A stretch of DNA of 64,000 nt from Diphasiastrum complanatum (Eukaryota > Streptophyta > Lycopodiopsida > Lycopodiales > Lycopodiaceae), in assembly GCA_029204225.1 (NCBI GenBank), contig CM055103.1:53817397-53881396 (forward strand). The letters run 5' to 3'. This document shows positions 1 to 11,690 of the stretch, one piece after another. The notes beneath the pieces are model-generated. The model was not told where the DNA came from. It saw only the letters and a list, made by a program, of their open reading frames with translations, and searched no databases. The position numbers and the translations under genes were made by a program. The number at the start of each line of letters is the position of its first letter. Positions within the stretch are counted from its first letter, which is position 1.

Positions 1-572
1 GATAGTGGGATCTTTTTTTATGAATCAATGTACATTCCAGATACAAAAGGAAATTTTGGACAAATAGTACCAATTCCATTACCTAGTTTTAATAGTGATG
101 AATGGATTGCACCAGATGCTACAGTTTCAAAATCATTTCGTTGCAAGATATATAATGATGTAAAAAAATTCATTAGAAATGAGCACGAGATAAAAAATAG
201 TCAGATTGAGTTGGTTTATTTCCTTGAATATATTTGTGGATTTCTTTTCAAGTGTCAATATACACAAAACCCCAACGATGTTTGTATGCAAAAATTTATC
301 AAATAGTTTATTATTTGAACTTATGGATGAAGGCTGGGACAAAAGATCAGATGGAGAAATAGAATGTAGAATTAAAATGTCTTCCATGTGCTTCCATTAT
401 CAAATTGAAAAACAAATGTTGAGCTTATGCTTCCATTATCAAAGATGGAAAAAAAATAAAGGTAAATGGTTGCCACTCGATCAAGACTTGGAAGCCAGTG
501 GACATTCAAAATGAAAAAATATTGAAATTATATACAACATGTGTTGAGGTGGAAGAAGATTGGAGTCTAAAC
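1..572 (+). pseudogene. 3' part of an unidentified gene (repeat R1, copy 1)
   Basis: This is the 3' part of a gene that begins outside the window. It is nearly the same as 44,297-44,805, where more of the gene is present. An open frame from about position 28 includes YIPDTKGNFGQIVPIPLPSF, and it is followed by a lysine-rich frame (MSSMCFHYQIEKQMLSLCFH) around 370-490 in a different phase, so there is a frameshift or an unseen intron. Copy 2 lacks about 90 bp that is present here (about 133-225). I recognise no domain. At 572 the homology stops and a different repeat begins. It is seen as a dispersed gene-like repeat, and its function is unknown. Confidence 0.45.
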
Positions 573-671
573 TACTTTTTCTACATTGGTGAAATTGGTA
601 GTGTATTTCTCTTTCTAAACAAAGATCATTCAAGTAGATTGGATCTTAAGGATCTGAAATCTTTCACATTT
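573..671. repeat. 3' end of a copia-type LTR (fragment)
   Basis: The segment matches 58,750-58,843, which sits immediately before a copia primer-binding site. Here it ends in TTTCACA with no primer site after it, so it is a truncated or recombined LTR end. It abuts repeat R1 at 572. Confidence 0.5.
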
Positions 672-774
672 TGTACCATCCAACACTTGTTATTCACTTT
701 TTTTTTCGTTTCCACCTCTTTTTACCTTTTCCACCGTTTTTTCAACGTTTTTGCACTTTAACTATCACTACCAA

Positions 775-1815
775 CATGGCCTCCTCATCTTATGAAGACT
801 CTGGCACCAAGTAGGTGATCCAGCACGAGATAACCTCCACCATCCAGATTTGGCCCTTGTCTTTTAATACCTTAATTCAACCATGGCTTCAAATTGCTGG
901 CCCACTCCTTGAGGCAATGGGTTTTTTCCCAATGCTTTTCAATTCTGACATTAACATGGGCCTCGCCCTTCACGCTTACGCCACCTGGGAAGTGCCAAAG
1001 TTGCATTTTCACTTCTTGTACCAAGGTACCATGTACAAAAGGTACAGATTAATGCGGACTCAATGGTCACCGTCGACATTATGTTCGGTGACCGTCAGCC
1101 CATCTCCCTGATCAAACATTTCGTCGCCCAGACTGCACCAGAGATCCTGATCCAAACTAACAATGGCTACCTGATAGAGGCTATCACAGAACCAGTCATA
1201 CAGGCGGCTGCGCATTTGTTGAACATTTTGCAAGGACAGAACTCAATCCACGCTACTGAGTCAGATAGTGGAGCCCTTCCTGGGATTCCTTGGCCCCACG
1301 GTTATGCCATGTGACTGGCATGTCTTCCTCATTCACGAACTAACCATCTCCATCAAACCCAACACCCGTGAGCATATTGCAGCAGGTCCCCTACTGTGTA
1401 ATTTTGCCTACACACTAACCTCTATCCGCCATCTGCTGCATCCACATCCTCCCAACCTGCAATTATTGACACAATGACCAGCAAAATAATGCGTGGCGCT
1501 GCCCCTTCCTCCTCATCTCCACCTACCACCAGACGACGTACCACCACCACACCAGTAACCACTCCATTAACCACCACCACTTCTTCTTTTGTACAACCTC
1601 CTCCTCTTATCTCTGTTGTCACTCCTCTTCTTTCTGTTCCATCCATGACTGCTTCTGTTTCCACTCCCGTCTCCTCTGTTGATACCACTTCTACTTTTGT
1701 TCCATTATCTACTACCCCTTCCATCACTATCGCATCCTCCATTGCTCCTGTCTCCACCGTTGCTCTGTCTGGTAGCTATTTAAGGTTTGGCTATATACCT
1801 GCACCTGACGCCTAA
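775..1815 (+). pseudogene. Decayed ORF with MASSS start and Ser/Thr/Pro-rich C-terminus
   Basis: A reading frame starts MASSSYEDSG at 775 and hits a stop after 12 codons. It then continues in frame as a hydrophobic and aromatic region (about 815-1,060), shifts frame near 1,060 (DSMVTVDIMFGDRQPISLIK) and ends in a roughly 110-residue Ser/Thr/Pro-rich tail (1,474-1,815). A Ser-rich start and low-complexity tail are common in plant transposon-associated ORFs, and the minus-strand ORFs near 27 kb and 63 kb are built similarly. I recognise no catalytic motif. The stop and the frameshift make it a pseudogene. Confidence 0.4.
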
Positions 1816-2089
1816 GAAGATTCATTTCTGATTGAGAAAGTGGCCTTGAGTCTGGTGCAGGTTGATCAGATGATAGTTGGTAGAAAGTTTGGTTGCAAAT
1901 GGAGAACTTGATAATTTCAGTGTAGATTTTGGCAAAGCGTTGCTAGCAAAGGTGACAAATGACTCGAATCCAGTCCTTATATAGTAGAATTTAGAGTGCA
2001 TATTAGGTGAAATCCACTTTTCCTTGTTCAATTCCACCCAAATTTTGGCAGGCACCTTGTTCACAAAATTCTAAGACCCCAGGGAAGTC

Positions 2090-2382
2090 TGCGAGAGTTC
2101 AGAAGGTGATTGGATTGCTATGCAAAGGTTCTGCGAGGGTTCAGGCTATCTGCGAGAATTCAACTCTCGCAGGAAGTGATCTCTCGCAAAACTTGCTCTT
2201 GTGATTGGATTTTCAAGATTAGACCATGTAGGAAGGCTAATTTCACTACTCTGATTCCATTTAAGCACCTTGCAAGAGTTGGTAAGTTGATCTTGATGCT
2301 TTGCAAGGGTTCTGAAAATTTTGCTTTTGAGAACCCTCGCATACACTAGAAAATGGTGATTCTTCCATTAGGAACTCTCGCA
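2090..2382. repeat. Array of an 11-mer, TGCGAGAGTTC, in both orientations
   Basis: About ten copies or near-copies of TGCGAGAGTTC or its complement lie in 293 bp. Examples are 2090-2100, 2132-2142, 2151-2161, 2162-2171 (inverted), 2302-2312, 2331-2341 (inverted) and 2371-2382 (inverted). The spacing is irregular, so this is not a simple tandem repeat. It resembles a cluster of protein-binding sites such as subterminal transposase sites or LTR enhancers. It may lie inside the 3' LTR of the gypsy element to its right. The rest of 1,816-2,400 holds nothing else I recognise. Confidence 0.6.
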
Positions 2383-2400
2383 GAGATTTTCATGGACGCA

Positions 2401-2706
2401 TCTAGGTCAGATCTGGTGACTGTCCAAGTTTCAAGAGCTATGTCCCCATCCAGGCTTGATCTGACTGTTGGTAGTTCTCTGGAAGTTCTGATGGATACTT
2501 GGTAACAGATCCCTTAGTTAATCTGATGATCAGCTTACTTCTTGATCCTATCTGAATCTGAATCCTTCTTGAATTCTGATGGATTTCCCCGATCTTGCCA
2601 GATCTGGCTGAATCTTGATGGATTTAGCTTGATTTGGCTTGATCTTCTTAGATCTAGTGGTGATGGCTTAGCAGATTAGCATTTCGTAACATGCCCCACC
2701 AATTGG
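2401..2706 (-). repeat. End of gypsy 3' LTR plus polypurine tract
   Basis: On the minus strand the gypsy pol stop (2,717-2,715) is followed by a purine-rich GGTGGGGCA (within 2,692-2,706) and then TGTTACGAAATGC, a plausible LTR start at 2,691. The DNA to the left is rich in GATCT-type words and non-coding. The far end of the LTR was not found. Confidence 0.4.
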
Positions 2707-2714
2707 CATCTATC

Positions 2715-5700
2715 TCACTGTGGTGGCCAGTACTTGTGCAACCGGCTACCGTTGATGGGTGTGTCGAATGGTGTCCCATCTAGCTTTTCTAAATTCACGG
2801 CTCCATGATTAAGAATTTCCTTGATCCGATACAACTATGAATTTTAATTTTCCTTTGATCACCTTGGTTTTATACATCAGGACAAGATCTCCGAAACGAA
2901 GATCCTTTTTTTGTAACCGACAATCATGCCATGCTTTGCGTCTTTTCTTATCAGCTGTCAGTGCATGCACAACTAGTAAGCGTGTTTCACAGAGTTTATG
3001 CAGAGCTTCGTGGCGTAGCTGTAGAGATTTGGACTCACTAAGATATTGCGTGGTGGCAATCCTTAATGAAAGAACTAAAAACTCTACTGTCATCACAGCA
3101 TCCTAACCATATACCAATTGGAAGGGTGTTTGATCAGTGCTTCTTTTATATAATGTCCTGAATGCCCACAATGCAGCATGCAACTTATGTTCCCAATCTG
3201 ATCTGCTAGCTTCAACTGTTTTCGTGAGCACGCTACATAGGATCTTATTGGATGATTTTGCTTGCCCATTACCACGATGATAATAAGGCATACTGGTTCT
3301 GTGGATCACAAAGAATTCCTCCAACAGGACCTTGATGGTCTCATTGATAAAATGGCTTCCGCAATCACTGGCTAGCTCTACTGGACATCCGAAGTGTACA
3401 ATGATATTTTCATAAAGGAACTTGGCAGTGGTCCTAGCATCAGCTACTCTTACTGCCTTGGCTTCGACCCATTTGGTGAGGTAGTATGTGGCTACGATTA
3501 CGTATCGAACCTGGGAACTTCTTGCCACAGGGTGAATTGGACCGATGTAATCCAATCCCCACTTTTCAAATGGTGCTTGGGCTAAGACCGGGTGCAGTAG
3601 GTCATAATTCAATCTCGTTGGCCTTCTCATCCTTTGGCACACATCGCACTTTTTTAGGTATTCCTCTGTATCCTTATGAATCAAATGCCACCAACATCCT
3701 GATTGCAGGATCTTGCGAACTGTAATGTCGGATGCAAAATGGCCCCCACTCACGCCTTCATGTGAAAGTGAAATGATTTGGGTGGCCTCATGAGGAAGAA
3801 TACACCGCCAAAGAATTTTGTCTGGTCCTCTTTGGTATAACTGGCCGGCAATCAGTTGATAAGGTCTAGCCTTCAAGATCAATTTCCGTTGTTCCGCCTT
3901 TGGTAGTGATTTGTCCGATTGGCCCCACATTAGATATTCAACAATGTCGGCAGCCCATTCTGCCAGCTCATCGTCGGGTTGGGTTGCAATCTCCTTCCCC
4001 TTGATTCGTGATACATGATTTGCCATGTAATGTTGTTTTCCCTTGCAAACTACTATCCGAAAATCAAATTCCAATAGCAGAAATAGCCATCTGGTGATTC
4101 TCCCGGTGTTGCAAGTTTTATTAACGAGATAGAGCAAGGGTTGATGGTCCGTATAAAAAGCAAAATGTGTGGCCATCAGGTAATGTCAAAATTTATTTCG
4201 GTAACCTGGCTGGGTTAAGACTGCTCCAACTACATACTTCGATGCGTCCGTATGCACGTGAAACTCAATGGACCAATTGGGTGGCCGTAAGATTGGTGTT
4301 GAAACCAATGCATCCTTAAGCTTCTGGAAAACCTTTAGGGCTTTCTCGTTCCAATGTGGACCCGTTGTGAGTTTGTAAATTGGTCAGGCTAACTCCACAA
4401 AATCAAGAATGAAGATCCTATAATAGTTAGCATGACCCATGAAGATATAGACTTCACGGATCGTCCCCGGTGGTGGTAGATCAATAATGATCCTGATCTT
4501 TGATAGATCTGTGGCGATCCCGTGTCTTGACACTATATGGTCGAGAATCAAGCCATGTATTACCCAGAATTGACATTTTTTTGGATTCAGGGAGATCCGG
4601 TAGTCGCAGCATTTTTGTAACGCCTTCTCCAGGTTGGATAAGTATTCTGAGTCTGGTCCATGTAGGCACAAATCGTCCAAGAAAATTTCCAAAAATTTTT
4701 GTAGATAAAGGCTTTGAATGCTGCCTGCATGACTTGCTGGAAGGTGCTTGGGGCATTGCAAAGTCCGAATGGCATCACTTTATAGGCATAGGTTCTCCAT
4801 TCCGAGGCAAATGTTGTTTTGTGCTGGTCTTGGGGGGCTATCTTCACCTGATTGTACCGTCTAGAAAACTATAGGCCTCGGCGTCGACTACTCTGTCGAG
4901 GACACTTTCCATAAATGGTAAAAAAAAATGATCTTTTTTGGTGACTGTATTTAGCGCCATCAGATTCACACAAATCTGCATTTTGCCGCTCTTCTTGGGT
5001 ACTATAACTATCAGTGATACCCATTCCGTGTGCTCGATTTCATAGATAAAATCGGCATCCATCAGCTTCTGCACATTAGAGGAGTTCTAAATCCAAAAAA
5101 AACCCTTTGTAAAGATTCTTTTTATATTTTTTCTCAAATGTTTCTTACACATGGACCAATCAAAACACTCAAATTTGAAATCTACGTAACGTAACATTTT
5201 GAGTCCACATTTTGATTCCATACTAAAAATGGCATAAATTTATAGTGGTAAGTCCGAATTTAGCGAAGTTTGGTGCATTGGAAAGCGCTCGACAAGGGCT
5301 TTTAATGATATGTTAGATGACATACTTTTGAGCTACGATTAAAAAGTTATGGCAAGTCAAAAGTATTAGTGCTATAATATTTTAATAATAAAAAAGACAT
5401 CTTGCACAAATTCTTAAAGGGTCTTTTTGAAAATCAGAACTCCTCTAATGACTCCTGTTTGATCAGCTCAGTATAATTCGGGTTGCAGCGGTAATAACGG
5501 CTTACCTTGGAGACTGCTCCATCCACCAAGGGTATGGTGTGCTGCACTACTGTTGGTGGAATACCCTTCAGGTCACTATAATTCTAGGCAAAACAGTCTT
5601 TATATTCCACCAACAACGATCGTAGTCTCTTGAACTGTGTGGGTGTTAGCTGCTCTCCCACATGCACTATCTTTTCTTCTTCACCTAGCTTGGCAAGATT

Positions 5701-5961
5701 CATTGGCTGTGTTAGCGCAGGTCCCTCAAAGACTTGTTCCACTGGTACCTGATTTTGATCAGGTTCTCTCTGGGCTTGTGGCATCATGATTACCACATCG
5801 TCCAAGGTGTAATTCTTGAAAGTCTCAGGCATGTCATGAACTGGAGCTCGTCGAGATTCCTCTTTCAGCATATTGATCTTAGCCCAACTAGTCATTTTTT
5901 TATTTTCTGTCACCTGTGTAGAAGATGACGCTGTATCTGAGTCTATTTTGATTGATTTCAA
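2715..5961 (-). pseudogene. Ty3/gypsy pol polyprotein, decayed (RT, RNase H, integrase)
   Basis: Read right to left, the order is a protease/RT linker (5,961-5,451), reverse transcriptase (ending ELIKQE before the inserted element and resuming LQKLMDADFIYEI), the RT active-site region FLDDLCLHG (normally YxDD), RNase H with DHQPLLYLVNK, and integrase with the zinc-binding region (CDVCQRMRR). The integrase core has WGLDYIGP and SDCGSHF, and the C-terminal end is INGSRLHKYWPPQ. Pol order RT-RNaseH-IN marks it as Ty3/gypsy. There are several frameshifts (for example near 4,690 and 4,380). The expected catalytic glutamate in the integrase NGQAE motif reads K (NGQAKSSNK). It is interrupted by the TIR element at 5,074-5,450. 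Not functional. Confidence 0.9.
5074..5450. mobile_element. 377-bp non-autonomous TIR element with CATTAG ends, no TSD
   Basis: Ends are perfect 15-bp inverted repeats, CATTAGAGGAGTTCT and its complement. Inside the TIRs both ends also carry a CAAAAA-xx-CCCTTT-like block. Removing 5,074-5,450 joins the gypsy frame as Q-E-L-Q-K without gain or loss of a base, so no target-site duplication is visible. The first 14 bases match the end next to the recombinase gene of element A at 11,690. It has no coding capacity, so it is probably a MITE mobilised in trans by that family (inference). Confidence 0.85.
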
Positions 5962-6213
5962 GATTACTATCTAGTATCATTGTACTTGTTGTTTCGGGTG
6001 CAGGCCGTACAGTGGACAATACTCCACACGTGTGAGGCCGCTCTCACTAAAAAATGATGTGTTGATCCATTGCTCTTGCATAAATCCAAGTGTAGTGAAT
6101 CTAGATCAAGATCTCATGTGTAGAACTTGATAGATTCATTGATTAAGCAACCAATAACTCTCTATGATTGTAAAGTACAATCATTATTGTCCTAAAAACT
6201 GTAAAATTTATCA

Positions 6214-6225
6214 TGGTATCAGAGC
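6214..6225 (+). other. Copia primer-binding site (initiator tRNA-Met type)
   Basis: TGGTATCAGAGC directly follows ...TTATCA, the typical LTR 3' end plus PBS of plant Ty1/copia elements. The LTR upstream begins somewhere in 5,962-6,213 and includes a CACGTG. The DNA downstream to 6,743 is non-coding leader-like sequence, and no gag was found. The element is truncated. Confidence 0.6.
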
Positions 6226-6743
6226 TAAGTAAGAGAGTGATCATTGAATCATAAATCTTGGCCAATACTAGTGAGGGCGAGTTCTTCTAGAGTGATAGCT
6301 TATAATCATTTGGATCAAAACGACTTGGAGGCTGTGTATGTACTTTTCACACGTGTGAAACCGTACAACAACTTTCAATCCAAGTTACTTTGTGTTTGTT
6401 GGTCCCAAAATCACAATACTAGTTCATTTTTGGTGCTTTTTGAAGCATAGTATCGATCTAGATTCATTCTAGCTAATGCCTATGACCAAATAGTGTTAAG
6501 CATTTCTTTTTAGAGTCTAAGATCAGATCTTAGAGGCTGATTCGTTCAGATCCTTAGGTGAAGTGAAATCTCTAAGAAAAGTGTAAAGCAATTTTTTTTG
6601 TGAGAGTGAAAGCTAGGAATGTTTGGTAAGATCTTTGAGTATCATTCAAGCTTGTGTGCTAGTTTGATACAGACAAGCCTATAGGCATTCTAGTGCAACC
6701 AAACTTCCTACAAGCTATCATCTGCTCATACTTTGACTTCATA

Positions 6744-7798
6744 CAAGCTCAATTGCTGGAATTCTTGGCTCTAACTTCAAGGGAAACTTCAAAAGACTTT
6801 GATTCACCTCTTTAAAAGATCTACATGGTGTTTTACAGCCACCTACCATCCAACTTTATGAAAACAGTCATATGAAATATTTTAATCTACAAATATGTTT
6901 ATCTGCAACCATGAATCTATATGAACATGAAGTTAGCATTTCAACATACACAATCTAGATTACTGGAACATTTGATTGATTAGTCATGTAGAAAATACAG
7001 TCTGAATATAGACAAAGTCACATTATTTTTGAGACAATATTCTGTGATAATAGAGAGAAAGAACAATACAATTGCGCTCTGGACGACCGATAGATGATTG
7101 AGCTAACAAAACAACTGATAAGTTACTAGATATATACACATGGCTAACTAATTAAAAGAATACTTAATCTATATTTTACAATTGTGTTAAGGCACTACAT
7201 GATGTTGGTAGTCTCCTTCGGACAATATCTAATTTTGTTGGTACTTGGAGGTAGGTGGCATAGAATGTACTCAGTGTGGTACATATCCTGAGGGCATGGA
7301 GTGCATTATGAGGTGATGTGGATCCAGCATGCCCATGGTTGTGATCTAGCAAGGATGGAGATGGTTGCTCAGGGAGTGGCAGTTGATACTTTGGCGAGTT
7401 GATCAAGTGAGTTGCATAGTTGATACTCTGGCAAGTTGATACTTTGACAGTTGATACTTTGGCAAGTGATCATGTGAGCTACATAGTTGTCTCCAGGTTG
7501 GCATCACATGTGTTGTGGTGAGATAGGCTCCTTGGTGGGAGGCCTATGTACTGGTCAAATTAGAGTTGGCAACGTCAAGCATGGGAAGTTGAGCCTACAT
7601 GGGATGTAGGAGAGGCAGATCATCATCATTATCTCTGGGAGATGGGCGAGCTACTCAGGTATAGCCTATGGTGATATTTGCGTACATTCATTCATTGAGT
7701 CCTTGGTAGACTCTTGTGCTTGGAGCATCGGAAATGGATAAGAATCAGCTGTCAGGACTTATTGGACAGTTGAATATGCTTGGACATGAGGGCATATT
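6744..7798. repeat. Dispersed 1-kb repeat R2, copy 1
   Basis: The segment is nearly identical to 30,903-31,938, with a few short indels. It holds no convincing coding frame. Copy 2 continues into DNA that ends with a polypurine tract and an LTR start at 32,642, so R2 is probably internal or 3' non-coding DNA of a copia-type element. Confidence 0.8.
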
Positions 7799-7942
7799 CT
7801 AGACGATCTAAGATCCCTCGCATCGTTCTGATATCAGGTCATTCGCCAATATCGCCATCACACGAGGAAGTCCTGATTGTCTTCTGACTCCCTGCCCCCC
7901 CGTGTCGTAGCGATACTTGGCCATATTGGTCATACTTTCGAG

Positions 7943-8527
7943 ATGGCCTCGTCATCCTCTAATACTTTTGATTCTGCTTTGCACGCCTTTCTTGTGGAAT
8001 CCGGTGTTGGTAACTACATAGGTCACTATAAGACGTATTTCAATATGTCTTTTGATATTGAGAGGTTTGGATCAGAACATAAATCATATTTTTCAGTGTT
8101 GTATAAGGAGTATTATGATAGTCTGAATCAGTCTATGTTGATCATGGATAATCTATGATTCATCCACTTCCATGACCTAGTACTTGCCCAACCATCTTCA
8201 AAGCAAAGCCACAACCGACAATTCACTAAAATCGTGAGTGATTTTAAACGTGTGGTCTGTTGTGACCAGCACAATCGATCATGTCGTTTTTTGCAGGAAG
8301 GCATGGGCGCTATGTTTTATCTTTGTGCTCTTATTCCTGATGAGGCAAGAACTTCGATGCTTAGCATTGAGGGTGCCTCATCATCAATTGATTCTGTGAT
8401 ATTAGAGTCAGCTATTGTTGATGATGCCTTGGGTGCTGACAAGGAGGCAAGATTGGCTTCAATGTACAACCCAACCAAGTCTTGTGCATTGTCCATTTCT
8501 TCCTTACGAAATGGACTAATTACTTAG
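7943..8527 (+). pseudogene. Element A second gene (acidic partner ORF), decayed
   Basis: The start is ATG at 7,943 (MASSSSNTFDSALHAFLVESG), aligned with MASSSSSSQDSGLSSFLSEFG of element C. The frame breaks at 8,156 and resumes near 8,230 with CCDQHNRSCRF, the counterpart of CPYCNKKCRL in C, a possible small zinc-binding motif. An acidic stretch follows (IEGASSSIDSVILESAIVDD). It then runs into the end of the convergent recombinase gene, so the last exon seen in B and C is deleted. Function unknown. Confidence 0.6.
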
Positions 8528-11003
8528 ACTGCCGTAAGCTTTTGCAAACAATGATGCATGATGTCGTCAAATGTGCTGCAATATCAGAGATACAAATATT
8601 GTCATATTATCATTTTAAATTTAGCATATGTGCAATGACATTATAAATCGAAGAGTTACTTACATTGAAAAGTTTACCATATAATGCGTAATATGATCTT
8701 CACCCCAGGCGTCTTTAATTGCATCCACAAACTCAATTGTTGATCTCTCAATTAGTAGGACATCAGTATCAGGTAGTTTATCTTTTCTGAGCAATTTGAC
8801 CATGTTGTCAAGCTTTGTCCAGACTTCAACTTTTTTAATCCTCGTTGTTCCTTTTTCTTAAAAATCCTTTGTGGCATTGCGTACATCTATCCAAATTGAG
8901 TACTGGATTTCAGTTGGTTTTCCGGAATGATTTGATAAGTAACGACGAGCTTTGGATCCTCCTATACTTGGTTTGCATGGGATGTTTCCCGTTTTTCCTG
9001 AAAGCTTCTCGTCCTTTTGTATTTTAACGTGTCCTTTATGAAGTCTCGCTTTTGATAAAACTTCTTCCAATCGAGCTATTGCCTTTTTGGCTAATGACTC
9101 TGGCTTAGTATTCCAAGCAAACCAAATATGAAGGTATATCAATTTTTCGATGATTCTAACCTCTCCATGTAGTGTACAAATGTGAACATTTTTAAGCGGA
9201 ATCGGTAATACTAGTTTCCAAGTCGGATCTTCTATATCCCTTGAAACTCTCGTGCTCTTCCACATGTCATGTGTAGTTTTCATGCAATAGAGGCATGGAT
9301 GTTTTGAATTTGCTCCATGTGAGACGTTGAACATGCACTTCAACAACTTCAAGTCTCCAGCCAAATGCCATTCCACCTTAAAATCACCTATTCCAGGAAC
9401 ATTGAGTGGTGTGTCGCTCATATGATTCTTAATTATCTCTGGATATTTTGTTTTACTAAAAATCCAAAATAGAATGTCATGATCTTCTTTTAAAACCTGT
9501 TTGAAACAGAAAATCATGAACTATTTTAGGAGAATTGAACTCAGACCTATAATAACAGCACACTATTAGCTTAAAACACAAAACCATCAATTCTTGGAAT
9601 GAATTAGTTGCTAGTACTCAATAGAATAGATTTAAACCTGGAAAGCTGCCAACCACCAAATATTATTTTCGGACTGCACACTGAAATCAAGACTCTTCGA
9701 GTTTATCGTATTGCTTAATGCTCCATTCATAATTGTAACACTAACCCTTTCCAGCTTTTGTCCCTTTATTACTTTTGATTCATCTAACTTGAGAATTAAT
9801 ATCAATTTTTCAACACTTTCATTTGTGATTCCATAAAACTTTACAATAAATCTCAGTAAATGATTCAGATCTACAAACATATTGTTGGTAGAATCATATG
9901 ACAAAGTGCCATGTTTTGAGTTATAGATTTCATTTATATGGTAAGGAAATGATGTTTTGCAAACCCCTGTTTAACACATCCCTCTCTAATTTGATTTGAA
10001 AGGGCCGGGGAATAGGAAATTTTTTTATATGTACTTGTCCAAATGCCTCTTTGATAATTTTAAACATTGTGTCATATGCATCCCTGCTAATACCAGAATA
10101 ATCACGTGCCCCTTGTATCAATTTTCAGTCAATAGTCTTGCCGACTTCGCCCATAAGGGCCTCTGCAATCTTGGACTTGATTCGAGAATATCGTTGATTT
10201 CCAAGTAGACTCGTTGTTCACTTGGCTGTAAGTATTGCACTCAAAGACTTTCCAATCATGTCCTTGTCTTTCAGATTTTCATTGGTGACTAAAGCTGATC
10301 TGCAAAAGAAAAATAAGATTTAGAAAAAAATAAATTCACAACCATTGAGTGCTAGATGAAACAAAACACATGAATATTTAAAACATAATCTTACTTAAAA
10401 GCATGTATTCTTTTTTTCCGTTGACCCCCACTTGTTGAAAGCTCATCAATATTTTTTAAAATAACTCTTTTTTGCTTATTGTTCAGTATTTTCTTCTGTA
10501 ATGTGTTTACTTATACATTTATTTGACAATATGAGGTATGCAATGTTTGTACAATTAGTTTCATATTGTTAGTTTCTTGGTTGAGGTTTAATATAATATC
10601 TTGCAAATGAGAATTATCTATCTTCAAGATTTCGTTCTCTTCTTTTGTTTGCGAAAAAATAGTTTCTCTTTCTCGGTAGTCAGTATGCAAACCATTCAAC
10701 ATATTTTCCAAACAATGGATTTTTTTCATTGAATTACTAACCATAACTTTTCAATCTTCCACAATAACCCAATAGACCATTGTGTCATTCACACAAAAAC
10801 AGTATGAGTTGTGTGACCGATCTAAAATTTGGATGTTGCATTGAGCTTGGATCAATTGGATACAAACTTCCATCAACCCATAGATCACAATGTTTCCTGT
10901 CTTCCGTCCTTTGGTGAGCTACTAAGGTGGATCCTTTCAGATTTTTTCTCGACAGTGGAGCATATTCTGTGGGAAGATCAATATGGAGATGATATTTAGA
11001 CAT
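8528..11003 (-). pseudogene. Element A RAG1/Transib-like recombinase gene, 3'-truncated
   Basis: Exon 1 starts MSKYHLHIDLPTEYAPL at 11,003 and carries a coiled-coil, basic region ending RKKRIHAFK. A GT-AG intron lies at about 10,386-10,301. Exon 2 includes GARDYSGISRDAY and the first acidic motif LKLDESKVIKGQ. A second intron lies at about 9,638-9,497. Exon 3 has DHDILFWIFS, then HLAGDLK and, 19 residues after the D, C-L-Y-C. Stops and frameshifts occur, for example after FLCE and near 8,850. The last exon with the predicted H-x4-H and catalytic E is missing except for a short degenerate piece near 8,530-8,600. It is convergent with the partner gene on its left. Confidence 0.75.
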
Positions 11004-11097
11004 CTTAATAATCGATAGATTAATCTAGTAGAAAACCAACTTGTTATATATCTTGTAAGCTATTAATACTCGTCTTAATTAAAAAAAAAATTAATTG

Positions 11098-11370
11098 GAA
11101 AAGTCTGAAATGACCTTGGCGCTCTTTTTGATCCATCATACTCCATGTTTCTTGCTTGATATGCAAAATCAATGCTTCGCAGTTATGAGAAAAATAAGCA
11201 AAATATTTTTTCACTAGATGTGTGTTGAAATCGCAAATTTTTGAATTGCAAAAGTTTGAAATAACCTTACCGCTCAATGTGATCCAACACACTCCGTATT
11301 TTTAGAATTACAAAAATTTAGATTCACGTTGACGCTCATTGTGATCCAAAATATTCAAAGTTTCTTACCA
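11098..11370. repeat. Three imperfect tandem units upstream of recombinase A
   Basis: Units begin near 11,098, 11,248 and 11,311. Each contains a GAAATAACCTTACCGCTC-like stretch followed by TGTGATCCAACACACTCC-like sequence. The same units appear in opposite orientation at 41,039-41,290 next to the same exon. The position upstream of the recombinase start and near the element end suggests promoter or subterminal sites. Confidence 0.6.
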
Positions 11371-11650
11371 TGATTTTCAGATCGATAAGGCTGTTTTTCA
11401 TTGATGTGAACACTTTGAGTAGATGGAAATAAAAGTTTGATGTGCAATACGATTTGCATTTACATGAGAAGTTATGTTAGTTAATGGTTGAAAATAGAAT
11501 TTGAAGTATGGACCCCACGCGTTGTGGCTACCCAACTTCCAGTTAACTACATACGTTACTAGTGAGGTCAAGTCATCGGAGTTGTGTGGGCAGACCAAAA
11601 ACTCGGTCGGAGTTTTAAAATCCAACGATTTTCTCTCTCTTACATGGCAT

Positions 11651-11690
11651 TTCTTAGACAGCCCTTTTGGGAGTTGGAACTCCTCTAATG
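11651..11690. mobile_element. Element A terminus next to the recombinase gene
   Basis: Reading inward from 11,690 the sequence is CATTAGAGGAGTTC, then a CAAAAGGGCTG block, then TAAGAAATGCCATG. The 14-bp tip equals the TIR of the 377-bp element at 5,074, and the TAAGAAATGCCATG block recurs near the end of B (19,936) and, with one change, near 53,340 in C. Copia DNA begins at 11,691. The opposite terminus near 7.8 kb was not found. Confidence 0.7.

Noticed and set aside
1422-1757. Minus-strand Val/Glu-rich ORF
   Set aside because: It is the antisense of a Ser/Thr/Pro-rich coding tail, which explains its odd composition.
2366-2372. CATTAGG as an element terminus
   Set aside because: It lies inside the 11-mer array, lacks the GGGCC and AAAA blocks that follow other CATTAG ends, and no partner end was found.
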